Positions 51,110 through 59,552 of a stretch of DNA of 64,000 nucleotides are shown here, piece by piece (positions within the stretch are counted from its first letter, which is position 1; every line of letters starts with the position of its first letter). The stretch lies in assembly GCF_000519205.1 (NCBI RefSeq), contig NZ_JAFB01000041.1, positions 1,481 through 65,480 on the forward strand. Reading direction: 5' to 3'. Both the position numbers and the translations under genes were made by a program. The stretch is from Amycolatopsis taiwanensis DSM 45107 (lineage in GTDB: Bacteria > Actinomycetota > Actinomycetes > Mycobacteriales > Pseudonocardiaceae). The notes beneath the pieces were generated by a model. The model saw nothing but the letters and a program-made list of their open reading frames with translations. It was not told where the DNA came from and did no database searches.

Positions 51110-51535
51110 ATGACCGAGCGTTCCGACCTTGCCCCGCAGGGGGCACCGAGCGAAATCGACCGCGCAAACCGCCGCGTGCGACAAGATGGTTGGTGGCCCG
51201 TCGCCGCATCCGTGCTCATGGCCGTGTTCAGCGCGGCGTTCTACATCGGACTGAAGGCATTGCCGGAGACCGCTCACAACCTCCTGCTACCCGACGTGGT
51301 GCTGGCGGTGATCATTGTGGGCGTGGCGGCCATCCGCCGGAGCGTCGTCAACCGCGGTGCCGGCCACCGGGCAGAACTGGCCGTCTTGACCAGCGTCGGA
51401 CTGGCCCTGGTGACCATCTACCTCAACCGTTTCGTCATGCCTGACGACCTCACGCCCTTGGCCGTGCACATCGGCCTGTTGCCCTCGATCCCGTTCGCGG
51501 TATACGCCTGGTGGGTCGCGCGCAGCGCCAAATAA
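51110..51535 (+). CDS. Four-helix hypothetical membrane protein
   Basis: 141 residues, ATG 51110. Four hydrophobic segments: WWPVAASVLMAVFSAAFYIGLKALP, LLLPDVVLAVIIVGVAAI, ELAVLTSVGLALVTIYLNRFVM and LAVHIGLLPSIPFAVYAWWV. No enzymatic motif. Similar small proteins are common in actinobacteria without assigned role. It diverges from the monooxygenase gene, so both share the 157-bp promoter region. Confidence 0.7.
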   Translation: MTERSDLAPQGAPSEIDRANRRVRQDGWWPVAASVLMAVFSAAFYIGLKALPETAHNLLLPDVVLAVIIVGVAAIRRSVVNRGAGHRAELAVLTSVGLALVTIYLNRFVMPDDLTPLAVHIGLLPSIPFAVYAWWVARSAK

Positions 51536-51652
51536 CGGAAAACCTGAAAATCCTTTGCTCATAAGAGATCCGATCCTTGGTCGCGGCACTCCAGCGTTGC
51601 CGCCCCTATCAGGTCAGCCGGACCAGTGGGAGTCCATTTTGGCCGATACTCG

Positions 51653-52945
51653 CTACTGACTCACTTCGTGAGCCGGCAAACCGCACGCCTGGGCATGGTC
51701 GGCGCCGGGCAGGTCTCGGAGCCGGGAAATGGGGCTGAACAGGAGGATCAGCGGGCTCAGCGTGAGCGAAATTGCGATTACGAGCATGGTCGGACGCAAG
51801 CCGATCGCCGTGCCGAGGACACCGCCCAGGAGCGCACCGACAGGCAATGTTCCGAAATTGACCACCCGGGTTGCCGCGGAAACCCGGCCCATCATCCTTG
51901 GCGGGCAGTAGGTTTGCAGGAACGTCGCACTGATCACGTTTGAGGCCACGATGCCCGCGCTCACCATCGTGCCGCCTCCGATCAGCAGCGCGAGCCCGAA
52001 ACCGCGCTGCGCCAACGGCATCAGCAGGGCGAACGGCATGCACGCCTCACTGGCAACGATCGCCCTGGCCGATCCCAGCGATCGCGTCAAAGGCGCTGCC
52101 AGAAAAGCTCCCACGATGCCGCCCGCGCCCAGTGCCCCGAGAACGAGGCCGATGACAGTGGCGTCCAAGTGGACGGTGCGCAGGAGGAACACCACGAGCA
52201 CCGCCTGTAACGCGCCCGCCACCAGGTTCGAGGCCGCCGCGTAGAGAGTCAACGTTCGCAGGTAGACGTTGGTCCGGACGAACCGGATCCCCTCGCCGAT
52301 GTCCCGCCACAGCCGGCCCGTCCGGTCCGCCCCGCCCTCGCGCAGGGCGCGCACGTGCGGCTCCTCCCGTCGCAGAAAACACAGGCACAGGGCGGACACC
52401 AGAAAGGTCACGGCGTTGACCAGCAGGACTCCCGCCGGGGCCACCACTCGCATGATCAGCCCGGCCAGCCCGGGTCCCGCGACCTGGGCCGCCTTCTCGG
52501 TTCCCATCAGTTTGCCGTTGGCCGAGGCCAGGTCCATCGCGGGAAACAGCACGGGTAGGTATGCGCTGTACGCCGTCGAGTAGAAAACCGACGCCCCACC
52601 GAGGACGACGGCCACGACCATCAACTGCCAGATGGTCAACAGGCCGAAGGCGGCGGCCAACGGTACTGAGCCCAGAGCGACGACCGATACGAGGTCGGCG
52701 GCGATCATCACCCGCCAACGCGACACCCGGTCCACCCATGCGCCCACGAGTAAACCGATGACCAGCCACGGTAGCCACGTCACGGCCTCGATCACGCCGA
52801 CCAGCAGCGGCCCGGCGGCCAGCGTCTGCGTGGCCACGAGCGGCACGGCCACCACCGTCATGGCGCTGGAGAACTTGCTCGTTCCCTCGCCCACCCAGAA
52901 GATCCGGAAGTCACGGCTGCCGGTGATACTGGCCGTCTCGGTCAC
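51653..52945 (-). CDS. MFS transporter, drug-efflux type
   Basis: 430 residues from GTG 52945. Eleven to twelve membrane helices. Characteristic of MFS_3 (enterobactin/macrolide-exporter group): FRIFWVGEGTSKFSSAMTVVAVPLVATQTLAAGPLLVGVIEAV, the loop motif GAWVDRVSRWRVMI between helices 2 and 3, and RRLWRDIGEGIRFVRTNVYLRTL-type segment in the middle. It overlaps the upstream ArsR gene by 4 bp (GTGA), so the pump is under control of that regulator. Substrate is unknown. Confidence 0.9.
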   Translation of the reverse strand: MTETASITGSRDFRIFWVGEGTSKFSSAMTVVAVPLVATQTLAAGPLLVGVIEAVTWLPWLVIGLLVGAWVDRVSRWRVMIAADLVSVVALGSVPLAAAFGLLTIWQLMVVAVVLGGASVFYSTAYSAYLPVLFPAMDLASANGKLMGTEKAAQVAGPGLAGLIMRVVAPAGVLLVNAVTFLVSALCLCFLRREEPHVRALREGGADRTGRLWRDIGEGIRFVRTNVYLRTLTLYAAASNLVAGALQAVLVVFLLRTVHLDATVIGLVLGALGAGGIVGAFLAAPLTRSLGSARAIVASEACMPFALLMPLAQRGFGLALLIGGGTMVSAGIVASNVISATFLQTYCPPRMMGRVSAATRVVNFGTLPVGALLGGVLGTAIGLRPTMLVIAISLTLSPLILLFSPISRLRDLPGADHAQACGLPAHEVSQ

Positions 52946-53547
52946 CGTTGGCCGCCCCGTTTCCGTGGGAAGACCTGGAGCTGGAAGAGCACCTGTTCCT
53001 CGTGGTCGCCCGGAACTCGCGCGGTGCCCCGCTGCTCGTACCGCTCGATGACCTCGGTTACCTCCTTGCCCAACTCGAGTAGCTCGTCGGGCGAGAGCAG
53101 CAGCATCCAGTGCCCGATCGCGGAGACCGCGCGCCACTCGTCCGGCCAGTCCTGCCGCACGAACGCATTCGCCCGGTCGAACTGCCTGGCCAGTGTCTCG
53201 GTCGTCAGCGCATCCCGGGCCTGGCGCAGGTCGCTCTCGCCCAGGTAGTCGGCCTCGGTGATGGTCGTGTACTGGTCAACGGCGCGCCACCAGCGCTCCC
53301 GCCGGTCACCGTGTTCGTCGTCGGGTGCGATGAAGCCGTGTTCGGCCAGCTTGCGCAGGTGCCAGCTCAGGTTGGCCGCGGATTCGCCGAGCCGTGCGGC
53401 GAGCCGGGCTGCGGTCGCCGGCCCGTCCATGCGCAACGACTCCAGCAGCCGCAGCCGCAGGGGATGCGCCAGCGCACGGAGGTCGCGTGCGCTGAAGGTC
53501 CTGTTCTCGCGGTGCTGCTGGTCGTCGCCTCCAGCGTTGCCATCCAT
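52942..53547 (-). CDS. ArsR-family regulator
   Basis: 201 residues from ATG 53547. The winged HTH is at residues 15-90: SARDLRALAHPLRLRLLESLRMDGPATAARLAARLGESAANLSWHLRKLAEHGFIA. The C-terminal 110 residues are helical and not like metal-sensing ArsR proteins; no cysteine ligands are present. So it probably senses a small molecule. It is co-transcribed with the MFS pump, and the AAAGACTCCTTT repeats in front of it are the best operator candidate. Confidence 0.88.
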   Translation of the reverse strand: MDGNAGGDDQQHRENRTFSARDLRALAHPLRLRLLESLRMDGPATAARLAARLGESAANLSWHLRKLAEHGFIAPDDEHGDRRERWWRAVDQYTTITEADYLGESDLRQARDALTTETLARQFDRANAFVRQDWPDEWRAVSAIGHWMLLLSPDELLELGKEVTEVIERYEQRGTARVPGDHEEQVLFQLQVFPRKRGGQR

Positions 53548-53564
53548 GACGCCAAGCTAAAGCG

Positions 53565-53591
53565 AAAGACTCCTTTTGCAAAGACTCCTTT
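53565..53591. promoter_or_regulatory. Twin AAAGACTCCTTT repeats upstream of the ArsR/MFS unit
   Basis: AAAGACTCCTTT occurs at 53565-53576 and at 53580-53591, period 15 bp, perfect copies. They lie 18 bp before the ArsR start and between the divergent ArsR and DUF3995 genes. Direct repeats of this kind would fit an operator or promoter element. Confidence 0.55.
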
Positions 53592-53669
53592 CGGATTAGC
53601 GTAGAGCGAGACCGACACCACGCTGCGCGAGAGCGACTCAGGACCCGGCCGCAGGCAAGAATCACGCAC

Positions 53670-54263
53670 GTGACCACGGAACTCGAAGAAGCGAGAACAC
53701 TCAGACGGTGGCCGGGGCTTGCCGCAGCCGGGTGGGGGCTCGCGTTCGCCGTGCCCAGCTTCTACTGGGCGTTGGGCGGCCTCGCCGGGGCGTCGTCCAC
53801 CATCGCGCCATCCCTGGTCGAACTGGCCCGCGAGCGCGACCCCGGCTTCGTCGCCATCTTGTGGATCACCGGCGCACTCAAGTTCTTCGGCGGCCTCCTC
53901 GGCCTCGCGCTGGTGAGCCGTCAGCCATGGGGCCGCGGCATCAACCGCCTCCTTCAGTTCCTGGCCTGGGGCGGGGCCGTTCTCCTCACCTGGCACGGCG
54001 GCCTCTTCGTCGTACAGGGCCTCCTCGTCGAGACCCACCTCCGGGATCTCGACCCCGAACTGCGCTCCGTCAGCCGCTGGTACACCTACCTCTGGGGCCC
54101 CTGGTTCATCGCCGGCGGCCTCGCCTTCCTCCTCGCCGCCCGCGCGCGTCTTCTTGCGGGCATCTCTCCCTCCGACCGGCGCGGCCTCCGCGGCGCGGCG
54201 CTGCTGGGCGGCTTCGGGGCGCTGGTGCTGTCCGTGGGGGCAACGGTGGCTGGGGTGGGTTAG
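53670..54263 (+). CDS. DUF3995-family membrane protein
   Basis: 197 residues, GTG 53670. Five membrane helices, with LAAAGWGLAFAVPSFYWALGGLAGASSTIAPSLVELARERDPGFVAILWITGALKFFGGLLGLALV at the start typical of DUF3995. The usual length is 150-200. Function is unknown. It diverges from the ArsR/MFS unit and shares the repeat-containing control region, so it may belong to the same regulon. Confidence 0.75.
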   Translation: MTTELEEARTLRRWPGLAAAGWGLAFAVPSFYWALGGLAGASSTIAPSLVELARERDPGFVAILWITGALKFFGGLLGLALVSRQPWGRGINRLLQFLAWGGAVLLTWHGGLFVVQGLLVETHLRDLDPELRSVSRWYTYLWGPWFIAGGLAFLLAARARLLAGISPSDRRGLRGAALLGGFGALVLSVGATVAGVG

Positions 54264-54300
54264 CTTCCCCGTGTTGCCGCCTCTTCGGTGTGCCGCGGGT

Positions 54301-54852
54301 TCAGTTGTCCACTCTGACGTCCATCCGCACGGTACCGCCGGGGTGGGACTGGAAGTGCTGCTGAAGCGGCCCACTACTTGCCGTGCAGCCGGCGCTGGTC
54401 ACACTGTCCTCGGCCGTGGTCGGCAGAACCGTGGAACACAAGGCCAAGTATTGGTTCTCGTCCGGCAGCAGAACATAGAATGTCGCGGACCCGTTACCCA
54501 CTCCACCGTTATTACGAAATACCGCACTCATCGAGCACCAGGAATAACCGCATGGTCCGTCCCATTGTGTGGAGCGCACGGAGAAGTCGGGGGGCGCCGG
54601 CCGGGTTGTCGTGGTTGGCCTCGACCGCTCCTCTCTCACCACCGTCCAGGTCGATGTCGGCGCGCTGGCCGATGTCGACGTGCCCGCCGATGTCGAAGAG
54701 GACGAGGACGAAAACAATTCCTTCAACGGATTGAACCCCGTCAGGCTGTAAAGGCCCACCAGCACGCTGACCGCGCCGCCGATCATACTGATGACGGCGC
54801 CGACTTTCTTATAGTCTGGCTCTTTGTCAGAGTTCCCCGACTCATCCGCCAT
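54301..54852 (-). CDS. Single-pass membrane hypothetical protein
   Basis: 183 residues from ATG 54852. After a charged start (residues 1-15), one membrane helix at about 16-38 (VGAVISMIGGAVSVLVGLYSLTGF) and a Ser/Thr-rich linker (SSSSSSTSAGTSTSASAPTST). The outer domain has four cysteines: PCGYSWC and CSTV with TSAGC, likely two disulfides, and VLLPDENQYLA. Not recognised. It is convergent with the DUF3995 gene. Confidence 0.65.
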   Translation of the reverse strand: MADESGNSDKEPDYKKVGAVISMIGGAVSVLVGLYSLTGFNPLKELFSSSSSSTSAGTSTSASAPTSTWTVVREERSRPTTTTRPAPPDFSVRSTQWDGPCGYSWCSMSAVFRNNGGVGNGSATFYVLLPDENQYLALCSTVLPTTAEDSVTSAGCTASSGPLQQHFQSHPGGTVRMDVRVDN

Positions 54853-54925
54853 CAGTTCAGCTTACTGGCTCAGCCGGTTCTCCGGTGACGGTTTGCGAAC
54901 TATGTGCCCGCCCCCGCGAAGCGGT

Positions 54926-55114
54926 TCAGCCGACGAGCGCGAGGTCGGCGGCGCAGGGGCAGCCGCCGTCGAGGTCGGCGCAGACCAGGCTCAGCCGGTG
55001 TCGCGCGGGGTCGAGGCTGGTGCAGGTCTCGGTGCAGCCCACGTCGCCGTTTTCGTGCACGACGAGCGTGCCGTGGCAGTGATCGAGCCCGCTCAGGCAA
55101 CTACGGCAATCCAT
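54926..55114 (-). CDS. Small cysteine-rich protein
   Basis: 62 residues from ATG 55114 (a TTG 30 bp upstream is in frame). It holds 7 cysteines, in MDCRSCLSGLDHCHGTLVVHENG, CTETC and CADLDGGCPC. The HGTLVVH segment and the cysteine spacing resemble short conserved actinobacterial proteins of unknown role. It lies 82 bp downstream of Ku on the same strand. It could bind zinc or be oxidised; there is no signal peptide. Confidence 0.6.
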   Translation of the reverse strand: MDCRSCLSGLDHCHGTLVVHENGDVGCTETCTSLDPARHRLSLVCADLDGGCPCAADLALVG

Positions 55115-55196
55115 GCCGCATTTACTATCACCCGGCCCCGACAATCCCGTGCACGCCCGCCCGGCGTGTCGGTCACGTCACGCCGGGAACACCGGC

Positions 55197-56051
55197 TCAA
55201 CTCGCGCGCGGGCGGCGGGAGGAGGAGGAGGAGGAACGCTTCGCCGGCGTCTTGCGCGCGGCGGGCTTGCGGGTCTTCTTCGCCTCCGACACGCTCGCCT
55301 CCAGCGCCGCCATCAGGTCCACCACGTCCGACTTCGCGGCCCGCGTGGGCGGTTTCACGGTGCCCTTGCCGCCGCGGATCTTCTCCTCGATCACCGCCTC
55401 CAGGGCCTCCCGGTACTGATCGGTGTACTTGCCCGGATCGAACAGCGGCTCGGACATCGAATCGATCAACGAGCCGGCCATGCTCAGTTCCTGCGACCGT
55501 ACCTGCGGCGTTTCCTCGCGCAGGAACGCGAAGTCCGGCTTGCGCACCTCGTCGGGCCACAGCATGGTGGTCATCACCAGCACGTCGGCGTGCACCCGGA
55601 CCAGGGCGAGGGTCTCCCGCTGCCGCAGCGCGACCTTGGCGATCGCCACCTGACCGGACTTGTGCAGCGCGTCGCGCAGCAGCACATACGGCTTGACCGC
55701 CGCCTTTTGCGGCTCCAGGTAGTAGTGACGGTCGTAGTGCAGCGGATCGATGGACTCCAGCGGCACGAACTCCAGCACGTCGATCGTGTTGGAACTGGAC
55801 AGCGGCAGACCTTGCAGGTCCGCGTCGGTGAGCACGACCATCTCGCCGTCGTCGGTCTCGTACCCCTTGACGATCTCGCTGTAGGGCACCTCGACGCCCT
55901 CCACCGAGCAGAACCGCTTGTACTGGATTCGCCCGCCATCGCTCTCGTGCACCTGCCGGAGCGAGACGTTCTTGTTCTCGGTGGCCGCGTACAGCTGGAT
56001 CGGTATGGTCACCAACCCGAACGAAACGGAGCCCTTCCACATCGACCGCAT
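55197..56051 (-). CDS. ku: Ku homodimer protein of bacterial NHEJ
   Basis: 284 residues from ATG 56051 with GAGGG 9 bp upstream. Residues 1-250 form the Ku core: MWKGSVSFGLVTIPIQLYAATE at the start, RIQYKRFCSVEGVEVPYSEIVKGYE, LESIDPLHYDRHYYLEP and MAGSLIDSMSEPLFDPGKYTDQYREAL. The final 35 residues are a Lys/Arg/Ser-rich tail that in mycobacterial Ku aids DNA binding. It holds broken DNA ends and recruits ligase D; ligD is not in the window. Confidence 0.95.
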   Translation of the reverse strand: MRSMWKGSVSFGLVTIPIQLYAATENKNVSLRQVHESDGGRIQYKRFCSVEGVEVPYSEIVKGYETDDGEMVVLTDADLQGLPLSSSNTIDVLEFVPLESIDPLHYDRHYYLEPQKAAVKPYVLLRDALHKSGQVAIAKVALRQRETLALVRVHADVLVMTTMLWPDEVRKPDFAFLREETPQVRSQELSMAGSLIDSMSEPLFDPGKYTDQYREALEAVIEEKIRGGKGTVKPPTRAAKSDVVDLMAALEASVSEAKKTRKPAARKTPAKRSSSSSSRRPRAS

Positions 56052-56259
56052 CGCAGGCACCCTCCACTCCTGGAGTCATAAGCCCAGGTAGAGACGGTAC
56101 GCGAGAACCGCATCACTGACCAGAAGACCACCTGAACGCGAAACACACCGTGACGCTCGCATGCCGGTCGGTCAGCGCCATCCGGCCGGCCAACCGAACA
56201 GAACCGGCGAACTCGCCGGTCCGACTAAGATCGACTCCGCATCGGCGCGGAGGATCGAC

Positions 56260-57126
56260 ATGTCGGAAAAACGAGATTCCGAAGCTTTTCCCCTGGAGAG
56301 GATCGACCGCGACCATCCCAACGTCGCCCGGGTCTACGACTACTACCTGGGCGGTACGGCCAACTATGCGGTCGATCGCGTGTTCGCCGAGAAGGCGCTC
56401 GCCCAGTTCCCGTTCGTGCGCCCGGCGTCCAAGTCGAACCGCCTGTTCCTGCACCGGGCGGTGCGGCATCTGATCAAGCGCGGCATCCGGCAGTTCGTCG
56501 ACGTCGGTTCCGGGGTGCCCACCATGGGCAGCACCCACCAGGTGGCCGAAGAACTCACGCCGGACGCACGGGTCGTCTACATCGACAACGAAGCGGTGGC
56601 GGTCGCACACTCGCAGGTGCTGCTGGAGCAGGACGGCGACCTGCACCGGCATGCGGTGGTGCAGGCGGACCTGCGCGACCCCGCCTTGTTATGGCGAAAG
56701 GTCGCGGACACCGGCGTCATCGACCTCAACCAGCCGCTGGCGCTGATGATGATCGCCGTGCTACACGTCACGCAGCCCGGCCCGGACGGGTCGGACATCG
56801 GGCCGCAGGTGGTCGCGGAGTACCGCGAGATGCTTCCTTCCGGGTCGTACCTCGTGCTCTCACACGGCACGGCGGACGGCGTCCCGGCGGAACGCGCCCG
56901 GGAAATGGCCGAGTTCCGCAAGATGTACGACAACACCCCGACGCCGGTGATCTGGCGCCCGCGAGCGGAGATCGAGGCGCTCTTCGGCGAACTCGAACTG
57001 ATCGAGCCCGGCGCGACCTGGACACCGCTGTGGCACCCGGAGGAACAGGGCCCGTCCGCGCCCCTGATCTACTTCGCGGACCCCAACGAATCCGTGGTGT
57101 GGGCCGGGGTCGCATACAAACCCTGA
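56260..57126 (+). CDS. SAM-dependent methyltransferase, DUF574 type
   Basis: 288 residues from ATG 56260 with GGAGG 7 bp upstream. It matches the actinobacterial family previously called DUF574: DHPNVARVYDYYLGGTANYAVDR near residue 20 and HLIKRGIRQFVDVGSGVPTMGSTHQVAEE with the SAM site. VVYIDNEAVAVAHSQVLL and SHGTADGVP follow. The fold is SAM-bound class I, with several known members in biosynthetic clusters; many copies occur per genome. Substrate unknown. It diverges from ku. Confidence 0.88.
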   Translation: MSEKRDSEAFPLERIDRDHPNVARVYDYYLGGTANYAVDRVFAEKALAQFPFVRPASKSNRLFLHRAVRHLIKRGIRQFVDVGSGVPTMGSTHQVAEELTPDARVVYIDNEAVAVAHSQVLLEQDGDLHRHAVVQADLRDPALLWRKVADTGVIDLNQPLALMMIAVLHVTQPGPDGSDIGPQVVAEYREMLPSGSYLVLSHGTADGVPAERAREMAEFRKMYDNTPTPVIWRPRAEIEALFGELELIEPGATWTPLWHPEEQGPSAPLIYFADPNESVVWAGVAYKP

Positions 57127-57217
57127 GCTCACGTTCCCGGCCGCCTGGGCGTCTACTGGATATGAAACCCACCGTCTCCAGACACTCGCCCGGGCCGGGC
57201 CAAGATCGTGAGCGGCG

Positions 57218-57739
57218 ATGAACACTGAGCACGTATCCGCCGGGGCCCGGGGCGACCGGGCGGGGCTTCGGCGACCGTTCGAGGCCCTCGTGCGGACATA
57301 CGGCCCGATGGTGCTGCGGGTATGCCGGGCGGTGCTCGGGCCGGCCGACGCCGAAGACGCGTGGTCGGAGACGTTCCTCTCCGCCTTGAAGGCATACCCC
57401 GAGCTCCCCGTGGACGCCAACGTCGAGGCGTGGCTGGTGACGATCGCGCACCGCAAGGCGATCGACGTCGTCCGTGCGCGGGAACGGCGGCCGGTCACGG
57501 TGCCCGAGGTGCCCGAACGGCCGAGCCTGTCGGGGCGGCCCGAGGAGTGGGACGGTGATCTCTGGGCCGCGCTGGGCGCGCTGCCGGACAAGCAACGGGC
57601 CGCCGTCGCCTACCACTACCTGGCGGGCCTGCCCTACCGGGAGATCGCCGAGATCACCGGGGGCAGCACGGATGCCGCGCGCAGGGCCGCCGCCGACGGG
57701 ATGAAAACGCTGCGGGCCACCTATGGAGGAAGATCATGA
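57218..57739 (+). CDS. ECF-type sigma factor linked to ogt
   Basis: 173 residues, ATG 57218. Region 2: PFEALVRTYGPMVLRVCRAVLGPADAEDAWSETFLSALKAYPELPVDANVEAWLVTIAHRKAIDVVRARE. Region 4: ALGALPDKQRAAVAYHYLAGLPYREIAEITGGSTDAARRAAADGMKTLR. The stop overlaps the ATG of ogt by 4 bp, so both products are made together. It may be a self-contained alkylation-damage response (inference). No anti-sigma gene is adjacent. Confidence 0.88.
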   Translation: MNTEHVSAGARGDRAGLRRPFEALVRTYGPMVLRVCRAVLGPADAEDAWSETFLSALKAYPELPVDANVEAWLVTIAHRKAIDVVRARERRPVTVPEVPERPSLSGRPEEWDGDLWAALGALPDKQRAAVAYHYLAGLPYREIAEITGGSTDAARRAAADGMKTLRATYGGRS

Positions 57740-58338
57740 CAACGGAATTCGAGCGCTGGCTGGGACCCACTCAAACCGACGACGAAACCGTCGCCCGTCT
57801 CCACGAGCGGCTGGTGGCCATGGCGGAGCAGAAGCAGTTGCTGGACATCGCCTACCGGACGATCGACACGCCGGTCGGGGTGCTGTTGGTGGCCGCGACC
57901 GACCAAGGGCTGCTGCGGGTGGCCTACGAACGCGAGGATCACGACGCGGTGCTGGCGAAGCTGGCCGAGCGGGTGAGTTCGCGGATCCTGCACGCACCGG
58001 GCCGGCTGGACCCCCTCGTCCGCCAGTTCGACGAGTATTTCGCCGGGGAGCGCACGAAGTTCGACGTGTCCCTGGACTTCCGGCTCTCCAAGGGATTCCG
58101 GCGTACGGTGCTGGCGCATCTGCCGGAGATCGCCTACGGGCACACGGAAAGCTACGCCCAGGTGGCCGCCGCCGCGGGCAGCCCGAGGGCGGTGCGGGCG
58201 GTGGGGACCGCGTGCGCGACCAACCCGCTGCCGGTCGTGGTGCCCTGCCACCGGGTCGTGCGCTCGGACGGCTCGTTCGGCGGCTACGTGGGCGGCGAAG
58301 AGGCAAAGCGGACCCTGTTGACCCTGGAAGCCGCCTGA
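57736..58338 (+). CDS. ogt: Methylated-DNA--protein-cysteine methyltransferase
   Basis: 200 residues, ATG 57736. It removes alkyl groups from O6-guanine. The acceptor cysteine is C171 in VVVPCHRVVRSDGSFGGY. FRRTVLAHLPEIAYGHTESYAQVAAAAGSPRAVRAVGTACATNPLPV is the DNA-binding HTH and Asn hinge. Residues 1-90 form the N-terminal part with IDTPVGVLLVAATDQGLLRVAY. Slightly longer than E. coli Ogt because of an additional 30-residue start. Confidence 0.93.
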   Translation: MTTEFERWLGPTQTDDETVARLHERLVAMAEQKQLLDIAYRTIDTPVGVLLVAATDQGLLRVAYEREDHDAVLAKLAERVSSRILHAPGRLDPLVRQFDEYFAGERTKFDVSLDFRLSKGFRRTVLAHLPEIAYGHTESYAQVAAAAGSPRAVRAVGTACATNPLPVVVPCHRVVRSDGSFGGYVGGEEAKRTLLTLEAA

Positions 58339-58385
58339 TCCCCGTAAGGTGACCTGGCACTTTCTGCGCCCGGACCGGAGGACTC

Positions 58386-58850
58386 GTGCTGATCGCGAAA
58401 AACGTGTACCTGCATTTCGCCGACCAAGCGCTGGACGGAATGTCGGCGATCCTGCGCACGCTGGGGGACGAACTGGCCAACAAGCGCCCGGATCTTCCGG
58501 GCGCGAATTCTCCCTACGCCATTGTCACCCACTGCCTGGGCGTGCTGAACTTCTGGGCGGGCGGACTGGTCGCGGGACGCGAGGTGGTGCGCGACCGCGA
58601 GGCCGAGTTCACCGCCTCCGGCCCGGTCGAGGAGTTGGTGTCCCGAGTGGAAGCCGCCAAGTTGCAGTTCCATGAGGACGTCACCACGGCTGATCCGAGC
58701 GCCCCGCTGCGCAAGGAGCCTCACCCCGCGTACCAGGACACCCCGGCCGGCCTCACCCAGGGTGGCGCGCTGCAACACGTCTACGAGGAACTGGCCCAGC
58801 ACCACGGCCAACTCGAGGTCACCCGAGATCTGTTGACGGCAAACGGATAG
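58386..58850 (+). CDS. DinB/DUF664-like four-helix protein
   Basis: 154 residues from GTG 58386 with GGAGGA before it. Four-helix bundle of the DinB type: LHFADQALDGMSAILRTLGDELANKRPDLPGANSPYAIVTHCLGVLNFWAGGLVAGREV and HVYEELAQHHGQLEVTRDLL. The metal-binding histidines appear at THCLG, and near YEELAQHHGQLEVTRD. Actinobacterial members often depend on mycothiol. It follows ogt by 47 bp and may be co-transcribed. Function unknown. Confidence 0.75.
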   Translation: MLIAKNVYLHFADQALDGMSAILRTLGDELANKRPDLPGANSPYAIVTHCLGVLNFWAGGLVAGREVVRDREAEFTASGPVEELVSRVEAAKLQFHEDVTTADPSAPLRKEPHPAYQDTPAGLTQGGALQHVYEELAQHHGQLEVTRDLLTANG

Positions 58851-58959
58851 CGAAAAAACAGATCCGTTCTGAAATTCCAAGAATAACGGCATCGCCCGTA
58901 ACGTATCGCGGCCCCGGCTCGATTTCGAGCTGTCACGTGAATACGCAATGGAGGGCGCT

Positions 58960-59466
58960 ATGCCACGAAACCCTGACCGCAGCAACACCCGAAGACGGGC
59001 GCTCTCCCGTGCCGCTTCCGTCCTGGGCGGGCTGGTGCTCGGCGCGGGCGCACTTGCCGGTTGTCAGACCGGAAACCCGGCCCCCGGGACCTCTTCGACC
59101 CTGTCGCTTTCAGCGATACCAAGCAGTTCGACCCCGAGCGTCGCACAAACCACGACCGAGGCGGCAGTTCCGTCCGCACCGGCCAGCACACCGCAGGCCT
59201 CGGCCACCACACCGCAGGCCCCGCCCGCCCCGCCGAAACAGTCCCCCGCTGTCGCCGCGGCACCGAAACCTTCCAGTTCGGCGCACAGTGCCTCGTGCCC
59301 AGCGGGCACTTACCAGAACGTGGACGGCGTGTGTGTGAAACGCCCGGTTCAGGCCCCGGCCCCGCCGGCCGGAGCAACCGCGAAATGCAAGGACGGCACC
59401 TACAGTTTCAGCCAGCACCGCAGCGGCACCTGCTCCGGGCATGGCGGCGTCGCTCAATGGCTGTAG
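58960..59466 (+). CDS. DUF3761-type lipoprotein
   Basis: 168 residues from ATG 58960; a second ATG 12 bp upstream is in frame, but GGAGG lies 5 bp before this one. A signal peptide with a lipobox LAGC (cysteine near residue 35) anchors it to the outside of the membrane. A long Pro/Ala/Thr/Ser-rich stretch follows. CPAGTYQNVDGVCVKRP and KCKDGTYSFSQHRSGTCSGHGGVAQWL are the two cysteine-containing ends; the last is the DUF3761 pattern. Function unknown. Confidence 0.8.
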   Translation: MPRNPDRSNTRRRALSRAASVLGGLVLGAGALAGCQTGNPAPGTSSTLSLSAIPSSSTPSVAQTTTEAAVPSAPASTPQASATTPQAPPAPPKQSPAVAAAPKPSSSAHSASCPAGTYQNVDGVCVKRPVQAPAPPAGATAKCKDGTYSFSQHRSGTCSGHGGVAQWL

Positions 59467-59516
59467 CCGGTTAATCCGCACGCCCTCGAGGAACCCGGCT
59501 GGCCTGCCGGGAAGCA

Positions 59517-59552
59517 CTGAGGGACCCCGGGACGGCCCCCGGGGTCCCTCAG
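59517..59552 (+). terminator. Very strong terminator hairpin
   Basis: CTGAGGGACCCCGGG (59517-59531) and CCCGGGGTCCCTCAG (59538-59552) form a perfect 15-bp stem with a 6-nt loop. It stands 50 bp after the DUF3761 gene. No T-run. Confidence 0.8.
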
